Source of the DNA: Hydractinia symbiolongicarpus
Taxonomy: Eukaryota > Cnidaria > Hydrozoa > Anthoathecata > Hydractiniidae
NCBI RefSeq assembly: GCF_029227915.1
Contig: NC_079882.1
Span: 27,223,001 to 27,287,000, forward strand
DNA length: 64,000 bases
Direction: 5' to 3'
In this document: piece after piece, positions 25,519 through 37,860 of the stretch
Position numbering within the stretch: the stretch's first letter is position 1
How the letters are laid out: each line of letters opens with the position of its first letter
Notes under the pieces: generated by a model
Told to the model about the DNA's origin: nothing
Databases searched by the model: none
Seen by the model: the letters and a program-made list of their open reading frames with translations, nothing else
Position numbers and translations under genes: made by a program

Positions 25519-26468
25519 ATGTCTGTGACTACAGTGGTGGAACCAAGTACAACAGCTACAGTTGTTGAGCAAGTCAAAGAAGAAGAAAAACAAGAGGTTT
25601 GCCTTTTATTAAAATTGATTTTCGCAATATTTTGTCACATTTATTGCAAATTACCATTGAATTAACCCATATGTGAAAATCGACATTTTATCTTAAACAA
25701 AATCCTGAAACAGAAAAGCTATTCGATGGTATTAGAAAAAACTTACTTTACTCTGTCAGCCATTATTGTATGGCTGTTAAAACATGCTTTTATTTACAAT
25801 TTTTAATTTCTGTTGCAAAACAATAATTAATTTCTAATTAATTTTTGTTGGAGCAGGTTTAATTTTCAACAATCATGTTTAGTTTATTTGCCGTAACACT
25901 ACTCTTTAGACACCCACATTACGGCTTAAGCTTCCAAAATCAAATAAAAAGATACAATGGCAGGAAGGAACAGTTGATAATGAGAATATGGGAAAAAAGT
26001 CTTCAAAATGTAAGATAGTCCTATTTAAAGTGTGTAAATTTAAAATTCAGCAAAAAAATAATTAACTAACAGGAAACCAGTATTTTGCTTACTGAATACT
26101 TTTTATTTCTATTTATTGTCAGCCAAAAGAGTCTTGTGATCTTGCTATTATGAACAATAAATAATAGATCGACGTCATTTTTAAAACGTTTTTCATAACG
26201 AATGTTCCTTTTTTAACTTACATAATTTGAACTGATTAGCTTTTGATTCTGTTAGCATGTTAAAAGTTAGTTGCTCTTTGATGTAAGTTGGTTTAATGTC
26301 TGTTATTTAGGTTGCTGTGTTTACAAGAAGCCTCGTATGTTTGGAGAATCTTCTTCTGAAGAGGATTCCGATTGTGAAAATGAGGATAAATGTAAAGGCC
26401 CTAAAAACTACCATAAGCGCTCAAAAAACAATAAACATAAACACGATGACTGCAATGCATGTCCATAA
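25519..26468 (+). CDS. PPP1R11: PPP1R11 (protein phosphatase 1 inhibitor-3)
   Basis: Small inhibitor and regulatory subunit of protein phosphatase 1. Three exons, 25519-25596, 25910-26009 and 26311-26468, encode 111 residues. The N-terminus is Thr/Val-rich as in other members. Exon 2 carries LRLKLPKSNKKIQWQEGTVD, in which KIQW (about residues 41-44) is the RVxF-type PP1 docking motif. The segment running from exon 2 into exon 3, [20 protein letters not shown] then FGESS, is the family signature with its CCC cluster. The usual acidic patch and a His/Lys/Cys-rich tail follow. Length is close to that of vertebrate homologues. The human protein has been reported to act as a RING-like E3 ligase through its cysteines; whether that holds here is unknown. 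The exon 1 donor (GTTTGC) is weak, but exon order and frame fit the family. Confidence 0.93.
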
Positions 26469-26487
26469 AATTGAATGTTGTATATAT

Positions 26488-26493
26488 AATAAA
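26488..26493 (+). promoter_or_regulatory. Probable polyadenylation signal of PPP1R11
   Basis: AATAAA lies 20 nt after the PPP1R11 stop codon. The sequence is AT-rich, so a chance match is possible, but the position suits a short 3' UTR. Confidence 0.4.
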
Positions 26494-27210
26494 TTTATTG
26501 TTCAATTTATTTCAATATTTGTATAGGATGCACATAATTTAAAAACTGTTTCTTTTAACATGTGGAGATGTCTGTAAGAAAGAACACTCTTATCAGTTTT
26601 TTGAATGTATTGCTGAATGAGGCTGTTCGGGTTATGAGTTTGTATTTTCTCGTTACGAACCAAAATATATTTTTTTTGGCTTATCTATTTTTGATCGCAC
26701 ATAAACGTGTTTTTTGTGTCATTTTTGTAGTTCAGTTTACTGTTAACAGAAAATATAGTATTCTAAAAAAGAAATTGGTGTATATGTTTAAATGTCTTAT
26801 CCAGTTATTGTCAGTTTGGAAATTTAGCAAGTTTAATTTGAAATAGGATATCTTTACTAAAATCTTAGGATATCTTTACTAATATCTTGGATATGCTGGA
26901 ATATTCCATAATAGTTTTAAGAACATTTTTTGTGGTTGTCTTGATGTGCAAGAAAGATGCTATACCAAGATGTGAGTTGGTCTAAAATAAAGGCATATTA
27001 ATAGTTCTTTATGTTTCCTACCATTATGCTTCTTAATCAGTTGTCATAACGGTGGGTTTTATGTAAACAAGAATGTAACTTTTATTTCTATTATGTAAAT
27101 ATTTCTTAAAAAATAATACATCTTAACTTTTGTAGCTAGTTTGCTTTTCACAATATTCACACACAGAAATATTACACTGCTATTTAAACATTAAACAATT
27201 TTTTACCAAG

Positions 27211-30200
27211 ATGAAGCCAGCAAGTACTTCAGCACTGCCACCTAATATCCAGTTTTATCGTCGAACTTTACCCACTTCTTGTGTATCATTTGGCAGCGAA
27301 GAAGGAAAAGCACTTTTTAAAGATGCTTTATTAACTGGCTATGCTAACATATACTTTCCATTGGCTGAGCAGTTTCGCACACAAAGTGAGCCAGCATACT
27401 GTGGACTTTCTACTCTTGTCATGGTTTTAAACGCATTAGCTGTAAGTAATTTTATAAAACTTAATTTTGTTACAATTTTTCTTATAAGAAACAAACTTTT
27501 GTTTTTAGGTTCAACTTGGATGTTTTTAAAATTTTTTTTGAGTACAAGCACTATCCCTCAAAAATGCTTTTCAACAGGATTTTTGTTAGTTTAGAAATTT
27601 ACTCCTTAAATTTCCTTAAAATGTTTACTAGTCAACAATTTCAAGTTTCTTATATATAAAAAAAACATATAGTTGTTTAATTGATGAATTTTGCAATCAT
27701 TTTTTCGTTCTAGGCTCTTCACAAAGTCTGGAAAGCCAGTAAGACATGGGAAATTAGTTTTTTTTTTACTGAATTTGAGACATTTAAATAATTTTGAAAT
27801 ATTTGACCATTTTTTGAAGATTTCTTCATATTAAATAAAGAAAAAAAGGAAGTTAATGAAGATATATTTTGAAAATCATTTAGAAGATTTTTTAGAAGGT
27901 TTTTTCAATCTTTCCTTGCACAAGTAAAGGTCAAACACGAGCGTAGACATCACGACATCAGCAAGCGAAAGTTGCATTGTTTGTTTCAACAGTCAATACA
28001 AAATTTGTGATATTTATGAAATTAATTATAGGTAGATCCAAAACGAGTGTGGAGAGGTGCTTGGCGTTGGTATCACGAGGAGATGTTAGACTGCTGTTTG
28101 TCTTTGGATGTTGTTCAACAACAAGGAATTACCATGGAGCAGTTTATATGTCTTGCTACTTGCAACAATTTGGATATCAATACAGTGCGAATCACTGATG
28201 ATGAGAGCATAGAGGACTTTAGGAATGTCGTGAAAAGAATTTGTTCAGGTGGCGGACAAATATTGACATGCTCATATTCACGTCGAGTATTGGGACAAAC
28301 TGGGGATGGACATTTTTCTCCTATAGGTATGTTTAAAAAAGTTCGATTTTATGTTGTTTAATTAAATTAAATACAAACCATGTCGGTGGAAATTTGTTGT
28401 TTTTTAAATTATAAATTTTCTTGGCGAGGTGGCAGAAATTGCTTAATAGCTATTACTGAAATTTCTACAATAGTCTATGATCATGAAAATTTCAATTTTT
28501 TGAAAAGTTTTTATTTTTTCAACTTCACCAAATGTTATTTATGTTATTTTCATCGTTCTTGATAAGAAGACTGGATATCTTAAAGTCATTTAACTCATCT
28601 TTCAGAAGCGTCAAACAAAATTTTAAAATACAAATCAGAGAACTACCACTAATAATTATACATTTGCTCCTCAATTTTTGAAAAGGTTCCAATCTTTGTA
28701 GTAGAAAGTAAAGGTATTCTCATAAAGTTAAAAGTTAACCAACCTTTACTTATTATACCACACTAAATGAATTCATTGGGTGTTTCTTTCAGGTGCGTAC
28801 AACGAAGAGAAAGACATGCTTTTAATTTTGGATGTCGCTCGATTTAAGTATCCACCACATTGGATAACAGTTGATCTGATGTGGAATGCGATGAAAGCTC
28901 TCGATAAAACAACAGGTACAGAATTCTTATAGTTTATATACCTTTTTTTGTTTCCATTTTTAAGCAAGACACTGGCTTTACTCAGTATTCATAATGATTC
29001 TCGTACTTTAAGCGAGACAACAAAACAATTCTCTACAACAAAAAATATGATGCAGGATTTCAAAAGTACGGTAAACTTGGTTTCTTTGTTGGTTTCAGTT
29101 AGTTTCAGTTTATTTCATTTCGATTGAAACTTACCATGACTGGCTAACTACTCTAGCAAAGGTTTCAAAATTCAATAACATATTGCCCATTTCCACAAAT
29201 TTTTAATATTTTTTATGGAAAATCGTGAAAAACGGACACTCTTCATCAGTAATTTATTATATAAAAGAATATACAAAATTGACCATGAAAATACACGAAG
29301 CTTTTCGTAATTAAAACTTTTACATCGTCAGGTAAATAATACTGCTATACAATAAAACCACTATATATATAATAAATTTTTTTGATGAAACTCTCAAAGG
29401 AATGTGAATAATGAGATGTGTAGAATAGAAAATAAAAATAGAAAACAATTTCATCATTAATTGTTACACACTATTAGATTTTTTTACTTTTTTGGAAATC
29501 AATATCTATATTGTTGCAGTAGTATTAGGTATCGATTTGAATATATTATTGATATTTAGGTCATCCCCGTGGTTACATAATAATGCGTAAAACTCAGGAA
29601 ATGCCACTTCTTTTGTTTCGCCTCTCAAATACATTTCGTGTCACCATTGCAACCGAGAAACTTTCCAGCAGTAACATGGCAAAATTTTTAAAATCGTGGA
29701 AAGAATTCCTTAAGATGACTGATTGCTGCGGAGTGTGTGAGAATTTGGAGGGAGCGGTAACATATGCATTGAAATCGCTCAACGAGTCACTGGCAGCTCT
29801 ATTAGAAGAGGAGTCAGTGTTCACCACGCAATTTAATACCTGCTGTATAGATGTATTACCAACTGAGCATGTCGATGGTGTGGAGAAGTTACTAAAATCG
29901 ATTGAGAGTTTAAAAATTTACCAAGTTGTAAAAAACTGGTTCGCAAATTTCAAGTTTAATAATCAAGGTGTCGTGAAACCTAAAAGTATGTGTCGGTGTT
30001 CGTCGAGGAGGTCCAGAATCTCAAGGGTCGGGGTTTCATACAGTCAACGTCCGGAATATCATTCTGAAAATGAAAGTAACAGCACAGATCACAGTGTGGA
30101 ATCATCATGTCGTAACAAAGGTGAAAATTTAGTGACACAAAATCATTACGTGACCATGTTATTGTTAAGCTGGCCGTACCCTCAACACTCACAGCCTGGA

Positions 30201-30335
30201 TACGTGTGCTGTTTATATAAATATGTTGAGGATAGCATGAAGGATTGTGAAGCGATTTTGGATAACGAAGTAAGACAACTAAAGCAACAAATCAATTCAT
30301 TGATTTTAATGGTAAAATCCTATGATAAAGCATGA
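27211..30335 (+). CDS. Phytochelatin synthase (glutathione gamma-glutamylcysteinyltransferase)
   Basis: Cytosolic papain-fold enzyme that builds (gamma-Glu-Cys)n-Gly peptides from glutathione for binding Cd, Zn and other metals. Four exons, 27211-27441, 28032-28326, 28793-28915 and 29560-30335, join in frame to 474 residues. The catalytic triad is intact: Cys64 in [10 protein letters not shown], His171 in GDGHFSPIG and Asp189 in [14 protein letters not shown]. Its spacing (107 and 18) nearly equals that of the plant enzyme. The N-terminal catalytic half (to about residue 225) is well conserved. The C-terminal half (about 226-474, one exon) is variable, as in the family, with Cys clusters (CCGVC, CRC, VCC) that may sense metal, and a short coiled region at the end. 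An AATAAA near 30985 may end the transcript. It lies 740 bp downstream of PPP1R11 on the same strand and converges with the bZIP gene. The identification is firm. Confidence 0.95.
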
Positions 30336-32450
30336 TTTCTTCTTTTGATTGCATTATCAGCATATTTTACAAAGATCGTAGTGACCAAGGACGTAGTGGC
30401 GTGTTTTGATTTTTTAGAATTAAGGCTGATTTTTTTTACAATAATTAACGTAGTTCTAAAAATTGGTGGATATGAAAGGGTTGAGGTATCGACAAATTTT
30501 GAAAATTGCGCACGTTAATTCTTTATTTATATGTCGTATACTTAAGTCATTTTTTTAGATTTAAACTTATCTTTGTGTTTATAACACCTTTTATTTCCTT
30601 ACTTGTTTATTATAAGCTGCCAATTTCTTCGTGCAAACTAATGTTTAGATTTGAACTAAGTTTGTTACTTGCATCTAATCGCAAAGAATTTAGAAAATCT
30701 GCTAATTTTTTTGCAAAATTATCCGTCAGAATTAACGACAGGTTGTATTTTAAAACATAACGATATATTTTGTGATTTTTTGTTTTTCATTTTGTGCTAT
30801 TGTGTTTGAAAAAAAGTCCTAATTTCGGCTCATATTAATGTTTTGAACAGATCAAAATTTTTTACTTAATTTTTGTTGTGCCAACCAACCAACCATTTGA
30901 CCTTCTTTATTTCTGTTTGAAGTAAGTTTTGCCAATTTTTTCATTTTTAGCATATTAAGTGCAAAAATGCTAAAATGCTTTAAAAATAAAGAAAATCCAA
31001 TTTTCTTTTGAATTTTTATTTTGCATTGTTTTTATTTTTCCTTTTATTTGTATAATAATGAATTATTAAAAGTGCAGTTATAATTTTATGTACTTCAAAG
31101 AAAGAAACTTTCGCGATTCCAAAAAAAATAAACTTTTTGAGAATTGTCTCTCTTAAAAATTTTTCAAGAGAAACAAATTTTGCGGATTGATATTTCAACG
31201 GTTTTTCGCGACAATCACCTTTCGAAACATGTGTAGATATCACAGCGTATGGATGTAGCCTATGGATGTTGTGTATGGGCTTGCCATGAAAATGCCAGCA
31301 AGAATAAACAAGCGAAAACCAAAAATAGAGAGAATTTATGTCCGCGAAACATATTTCAAGGATTCTTTGAAGTAATGACACATTATTTATTTTTAGAGAT
31401 TTCAAATAGTTTTTTTTTAACTAAGTTATTTGAATAGTTTTTGAGTAGAGTTTGTTTAGGTCACTTTTATTGAAAAAAAGTAATCTTCACTGTGGTATAA
31501 TTTTAAAAAAAATTGCAATTATTTTTAGATTTAATTCGATTTTATTTTTATATTGAGGATTTAAAAAATGTGTGTAAATTTTACGTAAGAATATAAATTA
31601 TTTTGGATACATACAATTGCAATTTGATGTAATATTTTTGTGCTAGATGAGCTGTTATAGGGAATATTGCGGAAACGAAATATATTCGAAATTAGATTCG
31701 AATTAAGTTTTGGTGTCATGTTGTAAATTTACTTGGTGTTATTGTTATCATATCAAAGTGTTTTTTTGTGCAAGATATTTAGATGAGGCTAGCTAATAAT
31801 CCTTTTCGATACTTCCACCAAATCTTCATAGAGGACATCTCCATAATCTTTTCGTTTTTCGGTAATTAATATTTCACAATTTGTGTTGTTAATAGAACAC
31901 TTTTTTACTATGTTATAATTTTATAAGAGCATGTAATTATTTTTGAATTTAATTTAATTTTATTTATATAATTGTTAAATGTGTGTGATTATAATTTCAC
32001 GTAAAAAAGGAAATTAGTAGCTATTCGCTGAATCCGTGAGAATTATTCTTGCGAAATTTGGATTTCTAGTTTACAAAATTCACAAAATTTGATTTTCGCG
32101 TAGCATTCAGGCTAACAAGATGGTTTTTATTCTTATTTTTCTATTGTTTTTAACCTGAAATAATCCCAGACTATTATTCTTATAAAGCATATTTTTAAGA
32201 AAAAGGCGTGTCACAAGAATGGCTTGAAGCAATAATCAGTGAATAAAATATTTGTATAAATCATTTTTATTTTTTTTAAAATCTCACTTTTTCCTTACAA
32301 ACAAGGAAAAGTTAATTCAAAAACACTAAATAAATAATTCCATATTAAAATTACAATTTAAGAAAATATTTTACAATATTATTGCTCATTCCAGATAGCG
32401 TCGAACGGATTCATGTGTTTTATATACAGTTGTGTCTTGTTTTCTTTGTG
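30336..32450. other. Convergent intergenic region between PCS and the bZIP gene
   Basis: This holds the 3' ends of two convergent genes. A minus-strand AATAAA, read as TTTATT at about 32264, may end the bZIP transcript. The AT-rich minus-strand frame at 31016-31405 has no motif and no splice link to the bZIP gene. I looked here for a missing membrane-spanning exon of the bZIP gene and found none. Confidence 0.4.
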
Positions 32451-35400
32451 TTAAGAGACCATTTCTAAAAAAAAAGACGAAAGAATGATAAGCATACCCA
32501 GGCATGATAAGCAGCAGAAGCTGTTCTTTTTTTTGTTACTGTTGTATTAGACTTTACATGGAATTGATGGAAGGAATTTGGTTTATTTTCTCTTTGATTG
32601 CAAAATTAATTTTTGGGGTCTTTGGCGAGTTCTAGCTATTTTATTAATTTAGCGATTTATATTAATTATTCGCGCAAAATTAATGACCTTATGATAATGA
32701 GCGATCACTTCTACAAGTTGTGTTAGTAACAAAAAAGTGACTTACCATCAGTTTGGTTGCATTTAGTTACTGTTCCAACATTTTTACCAACTTTAGTAGC
32801 TACCAACGCTTGTAGTTTTTGTACTTGTATGATTAGTGATCGATTAGCTACTTCAAGACTGTTCACTTTTTTCTTTAAACCGTTATTTTCTGACGCATAC
32901 GAATCAACTCTATAATTAAAAGAATAAATATTTTAGAATCTACAAAGGTGTACAGTTTACAACAGAAACTTTGTGACCAGATTGTCCAACTGTTTTTCCT
33001 GCTTTGCAGATACGATTCTAACATCAATGAACGATATTCCACTTTTCATTTGCTGTTTTTGAGAGCTGTGTATAAAATGAAGAACTGAATGACAAGACGG
33101 TTAACTTACTTTTTCTCTAAGGCTTCCATATATTCTTTTTTCTTTCTTCGACTTTCTTGAGCTGAAATTTTGTTCTTAATCTTCCTTCGCACTTTTTTTA
33201 ATGCTCGTTCTTCCATTTTATTCAAGGGTAAACCAGTTGGTACTGGGAGTCCTTCTATTATGAGTGTTCGTTTTTCTTCTTCAGATAAATAAAATGGCTG
33301 TCGCTCATGTGGAGGCTAAAAGTTCACAAAATGTCATTATTAAATTGGGCTTCCATGGTGGATCACCGTGAGACAAAATTTATCAAACAAGCACTCATTG
33401 CTACTTACAATATCAATATATTGTAGTGTTTCACAGCTATTGTAACTATCTCGACGATCCAAATCAATTGGAGGAGAGCATGGTGATGATCCAGATGAAG
33501 ACGAAGGAGATTCATAACCTTTTGAAAAAAAAATAAAAAATACGGTAAAACGCATGCTATTTTTTTATCACTTAGTTTAAAAAAACGTTGTGGTTTTTTA
33601 AGTCAGTTCAATTCTTTTTTAGCTTCCAGTTGTAAATCAGATGAAGATTTTTATGTTTATTTTGCTGAACAGAGGGAAGAGAACATGTTAGCCTATTTGT
33701 ATACAGTTTTGTTAATCTGTAGGCATTGCAATTTTCACACAAGCACTTTTTTAAAACAAAGCGTATATATAATAACGTTTTGGGTTGCTCATGTTGTTGT
33801 CAGGCTGTAAGATGCAAGTGTTCTTAGGATGTCCTAAGGCCCACTATTGTGTAATATTTTGGCTTAAAAACACATGTATGAAAATAATGCTTTTAAAAGC
33901 AAAATTTTATTATTTTCTAAACGAAATAAAGGATAATGAAACATGTTTTTCATTTTATTGGATTTTATATTTTTTTCAAGCCTTCTTTGACAGTTGATCA
34001 AACAGAACTTCCACCAACATGGTTGAGATGTAAATAGCGATGTATCGTGTATACAGTTATGTAAACAAAATGTCAATTGGAACCAGGGGAAACCCCATAA
34101 CAGACTCGTTCAAATTTAATCCGTTACAACATCGAGATTATAGTTTAATGACGCTTTTAATAGTTTTTACAATTTATATATCGTTAACAAAGGAAGACTT
34201 ATTTAAATGTCTGTGTTAATCTTACTTGAGCTGAGGGAAAACAATATCTGCACACAATTCCTCATTTGTCGGATCAATACAACAATAGATTAACATTCAA
34301 AGGAAGTTTAGAAATCACACTTTTTACATCTGAAATTTTAATATATCGCTATGGTGATTTCTGACTTCTTATGAAAGAATGTCCTCCTCGTATTGTGCCT
34401 TTCTTAAGAGTGTAGGTTTGTTTCTATAGTTAACAGATAAGGGGATTCCTTTACGAGTTGAGTTAGTCATTTAGATGGTCGATGATTCATGACATTTGTA
34501 TGCAGTTATCATGTCTTTTCAATTGGATATCAAAGAATCCTAATTTGTTGTATCGTGTTCATGGGCCTCCACCGTATGTTGCTCCTCTGCTTAGTAACGA
34601 ATGCCCACTATTTTTATTTTAAAACATCCAAAATGCCCACTGTCTTTCTCTTGAGCATAATGGACTGACAAATCAATCTTAAAGAGATATTTTTTTTCAT
34701 TTGGCATGAACGTGCAACGTTTGTAATCTTGTTATAGACATCATAGCATGATGCATGATTCATGCTTTCCAAAATAACTAATACACGATAGTGAATTACT
34801 TTATGGCACGTTGAAACAGAACATTAGCTATGATTGTTTGCGATTCTCCGTGCACAGATTCTAATTTCAATACTGTCTTGTCTAATTTCCCTATGATTAC
34901 TAACATGAAATGATCTTTCTATTTGTTATTGCAACTGACCACATCCGTCTGTACGTTCTAAGTCGTTTGTGGAAGATCCTGAACTTAAAAGATGGCCGAC
35001 TCTACGACCACTTAAAAAGCTTTGAACCTCTGCAAGCAACATTTGCTCATAAAATATTATTTCGTATTTAAAATAACATTGATTTCCTAAAATATCTGTT
35101 ATATATATATTCAAATTTTTTAATTCACTTACCAGAATCAACTTCTTGATTTTCTTTGTCAACTTTCATTAAGCCTTGTAAAACGTTGGTCTGTAAAATA
35201 CCGTTTATACTATTCTGTCCAAATTTTGAGAATGTATTAGCAGCGGTTACATCTTCTTGTCTTAAGTACTGCGGTTCTTCTGTTTTTATATTATTGTTTA
35301 ATTTTATACATTTCTTTAAGTTGATGACATTTTTAGTTTTTTCAGTGTTACCTGTTTGACCAGATATTTTGCTGAGTAAATTGGCGTTGATTATATTAAA

Positions 35401-37860
35401 ATTCGTGCCGGCTAGTTTTGCACGATTTTCAGGCGTGTTCATAAATAATAACAATTTCTGTTGGTTTTGTTTTTCTGTCTTGGAGAAGTGTTTATCGACT
35501 TCCATTTCTGTTGCTTTACTACTCAAATTAATGTTGTTATTTTCTTCAATTTTGACAGGATAATTTTGATTTTTACATAAGTTCAACGTATTCGTAGTGT
35601 GTGGTTTTGTTTGTGATAACAAAGGATTCGATTTCCCTAGTGTCGGTGAAGGTAACGATTTTATACTATTTGATTCATTTATTAAAGACGAATTATTGAT
35701 GTAGTCTTCTGTGAAAGTGGAAAGGGAGTCAAAAAATAGATTGTCTCCACCCCCATTTATTGATGTCATTTTAGAAATAGACGGGGTGCAATGGGTGCTT
35801 GCGATGTCACTTAATGGTGGATTTAACCCAGACATGTTATCGTGTATCGGTTCATCAAAGAAACTGGAAAGCCAATCAACATTTACGTCTTCGTCTTCTT
35901 CGCAGGGCTAAAAGAAATTTAATTATGCAATTATTGATTGAAAATAAACGAAATATAATTAGCATAATTAGTATTAGGAAAAAGGGTAAGATGACAGGAA
36001 ACGTGTGACTACCGAAACAACTTCCTTTGTTATTATGGTAATGTTTGTGCTGCCACTTAAAAAACAAACAAAAAAACAAATAGTGACCGGTTTTTACGTA
36101 CTTGACAATAAGGAAAAAAATATTTCTTTTTATTCTTTATATTTCTATTTCTTTAAAAAACTCTATTAAGTTTTCGGTACACCGATTTTTTTGCCATTTG
36201 TCAGATATTTTTCACGATAGCTCTATGGTGACATACACGTTGAATTTAGTGACAAAATTTTCGGTCTCCACTTATGACTAAAAATAAAAGTTTGCGTTGA
36301 ATTGATTTATAGAAACCCCATGTTTTATACAGGTGAATTTTCAATTTGAACATCACGGTATTTACTGCTCATTCATATATTACATTTGAGTGGCAATTAC
36401 TAACCGTATATCACCCAGCTCTTCACAATTGAGCAATAAAAGAGGCTTCGGTGGTTTTTTTGCAATGCATTGGGAATTAAGTTTGTCTTGTAAATTATGA
36501 TTTTTAATCAAGAACAATTAAAAATAAATTTTTTCCAAATTGAATGAAAACGTGAAAAAATTATTTGCTTGACGAACAAATTACAATATGTCTCGTTTGT
36601 ATTTTTCAGGTGTTTTTTTTTTTCGTTTTTATATTAACACTTAAGTTTCAAATTTTAGCTTTCATAAAATAAATTTTTACCAATCAAAATATCACACGCA
36701 AAGGACATTCCCTTTTTAGTAAGGTTTTCCTCAGAGTAACTCGTGGTCGATAAATAAATTTTTTTTTGATCACACAAGATTAAAATAACAACTTCACTTT
36801 AATTTTGTTTTTCTTCTGAAAGTTTAACAACCGATATAAAATTACACAGACTTCCGAAAATTATGTCAAAATTCCTGTGACAGACGAACATTTATTTTTT
36901 TGATATTTCCTGTGTTAAAATAAACATTTTGTTTACATTAAGTTAATGACACCTGACTGTCTAACTTCATGATCAGCTGTATACATGTATGATTTGTAGC
37001 GGAAGTACATAGATTAGGAAGAAGAAATTTTATTGTACAATTAAAATTTTTATTTATATCTTTTTATCCAAACAGGATATTATGTGACGAAACAGCCACT
37101 GTGCTTTCTACTAATAAAGATAGCTAGAACCTAATAATTTGTCCTTTTTACTTCATGATCACACAAAAATATCAAATCTGTTCTTACAGGAAAAGGCCTG
37201 GTGGGAGGTTCAAATAAACGAAAATCCATGAAAACTGAATTAATAACAGAACATTAACAACAATAAGATTAATGTTAATCATTTAATCGAATTTACGAAA
37301 ATACTTTCGAATTGCATTGAATTTTTTTCTTACTTCCTCATAATTTCGATCTTTACTTTTAATTTTCATACTTTCGCTGACTGGTAATTTTTCGCAAGGA
37401 AACGTTTTTTATGCGGAAGAAATATGAAAATCAAATGCAATTCTGATTTCATAAATTTGAGTTTATAAATTCAGTGAAATAGAAAGGGCGAAAATCTAAT
37501 AAAGAAAAATATAAAAAGGAAATAAAACATGGCAAATAATAAAATAAAAAGCAAATAAAAACCTTAGAAAAGAGCTACTCACAAAAGTCGCTTAGATTTA
37601 GTTTCAAGCGTATCATAAGTACCTATAGATATGGACAAACAGAACTACCACAACGCATTCCTCCACAATAAACAAAGAATTAAGAGTTGTAAATAAAAGC
37701 AACTTACAACAGTCGGAACGCTCTCTGGAAAGTTGTTATAATCATGTTCTGACAAAAAATTGTCCAAAATATTTCCAGTATTCTGTCCGTAATCTTCAAG
37801 TTCCAATTTTTCCTTCTTCACTATAGATAAATCCACCTCCATAATCTCTTCGAGTAACAT
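32451..37860 (-). CDS. CREB3/OASIS-family bZIP transcription factor, no transmembrane segment found
   Basis: DNA-binding regulator of the CREB3 (OASIS) type, which in other animals drives secretory-pathway genes. Seven minus-strand exons, 37860-37708, 35907-35133, 35029-34940, 33518-33409, 33315-33110, 32909-32746 and 32464-32451, join in frame to 503 residues. The N-terminus is acidic and hydrophobic (activation-domain-like). A long Asn/Ser-rich middle has sumoylation-type VKIE and IKTE sites. Residues about 387-445 carry the signature [17 protein letters not shown], then the basic region [18 protein letters not shown], which is diagnostic of the subfamily. A leucine zipper runs to about 485 and ends in KLQALV. 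Family members usually enter a membrane helix about 20-30 residues later; here the last exon adds only E-M-V-S and stops. CCAAT-containing sequences at about 38172 and 38203 may belong to the promoter. Intron 1 is about 1.8 kb. Confidence 0.92.
37271..37390 (+). repeat. Dispersed repeat copy 1
   Basis: About 120 bp here match 44466-44580 in the same orientation. The shared core includes TTCGAATTGCATT, TTCTTACTTCCTCATAATTT and CATACTTTCGCTGACTGGTA, with a few substitutions and a small deletion in the second copy. It is non-coding and the family is unknown. Confidence 0.7.

Noticed and set aside
31016-31405. 129-codon minus-strand frame downstream of the bZIP gene, considered as a missing membrane-anchor exon
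   Set aside because: Hydrophobic residues are scattered, no good acceptor joins it to exon 6 in frame, and a likely polyadenylation signal precedes it.
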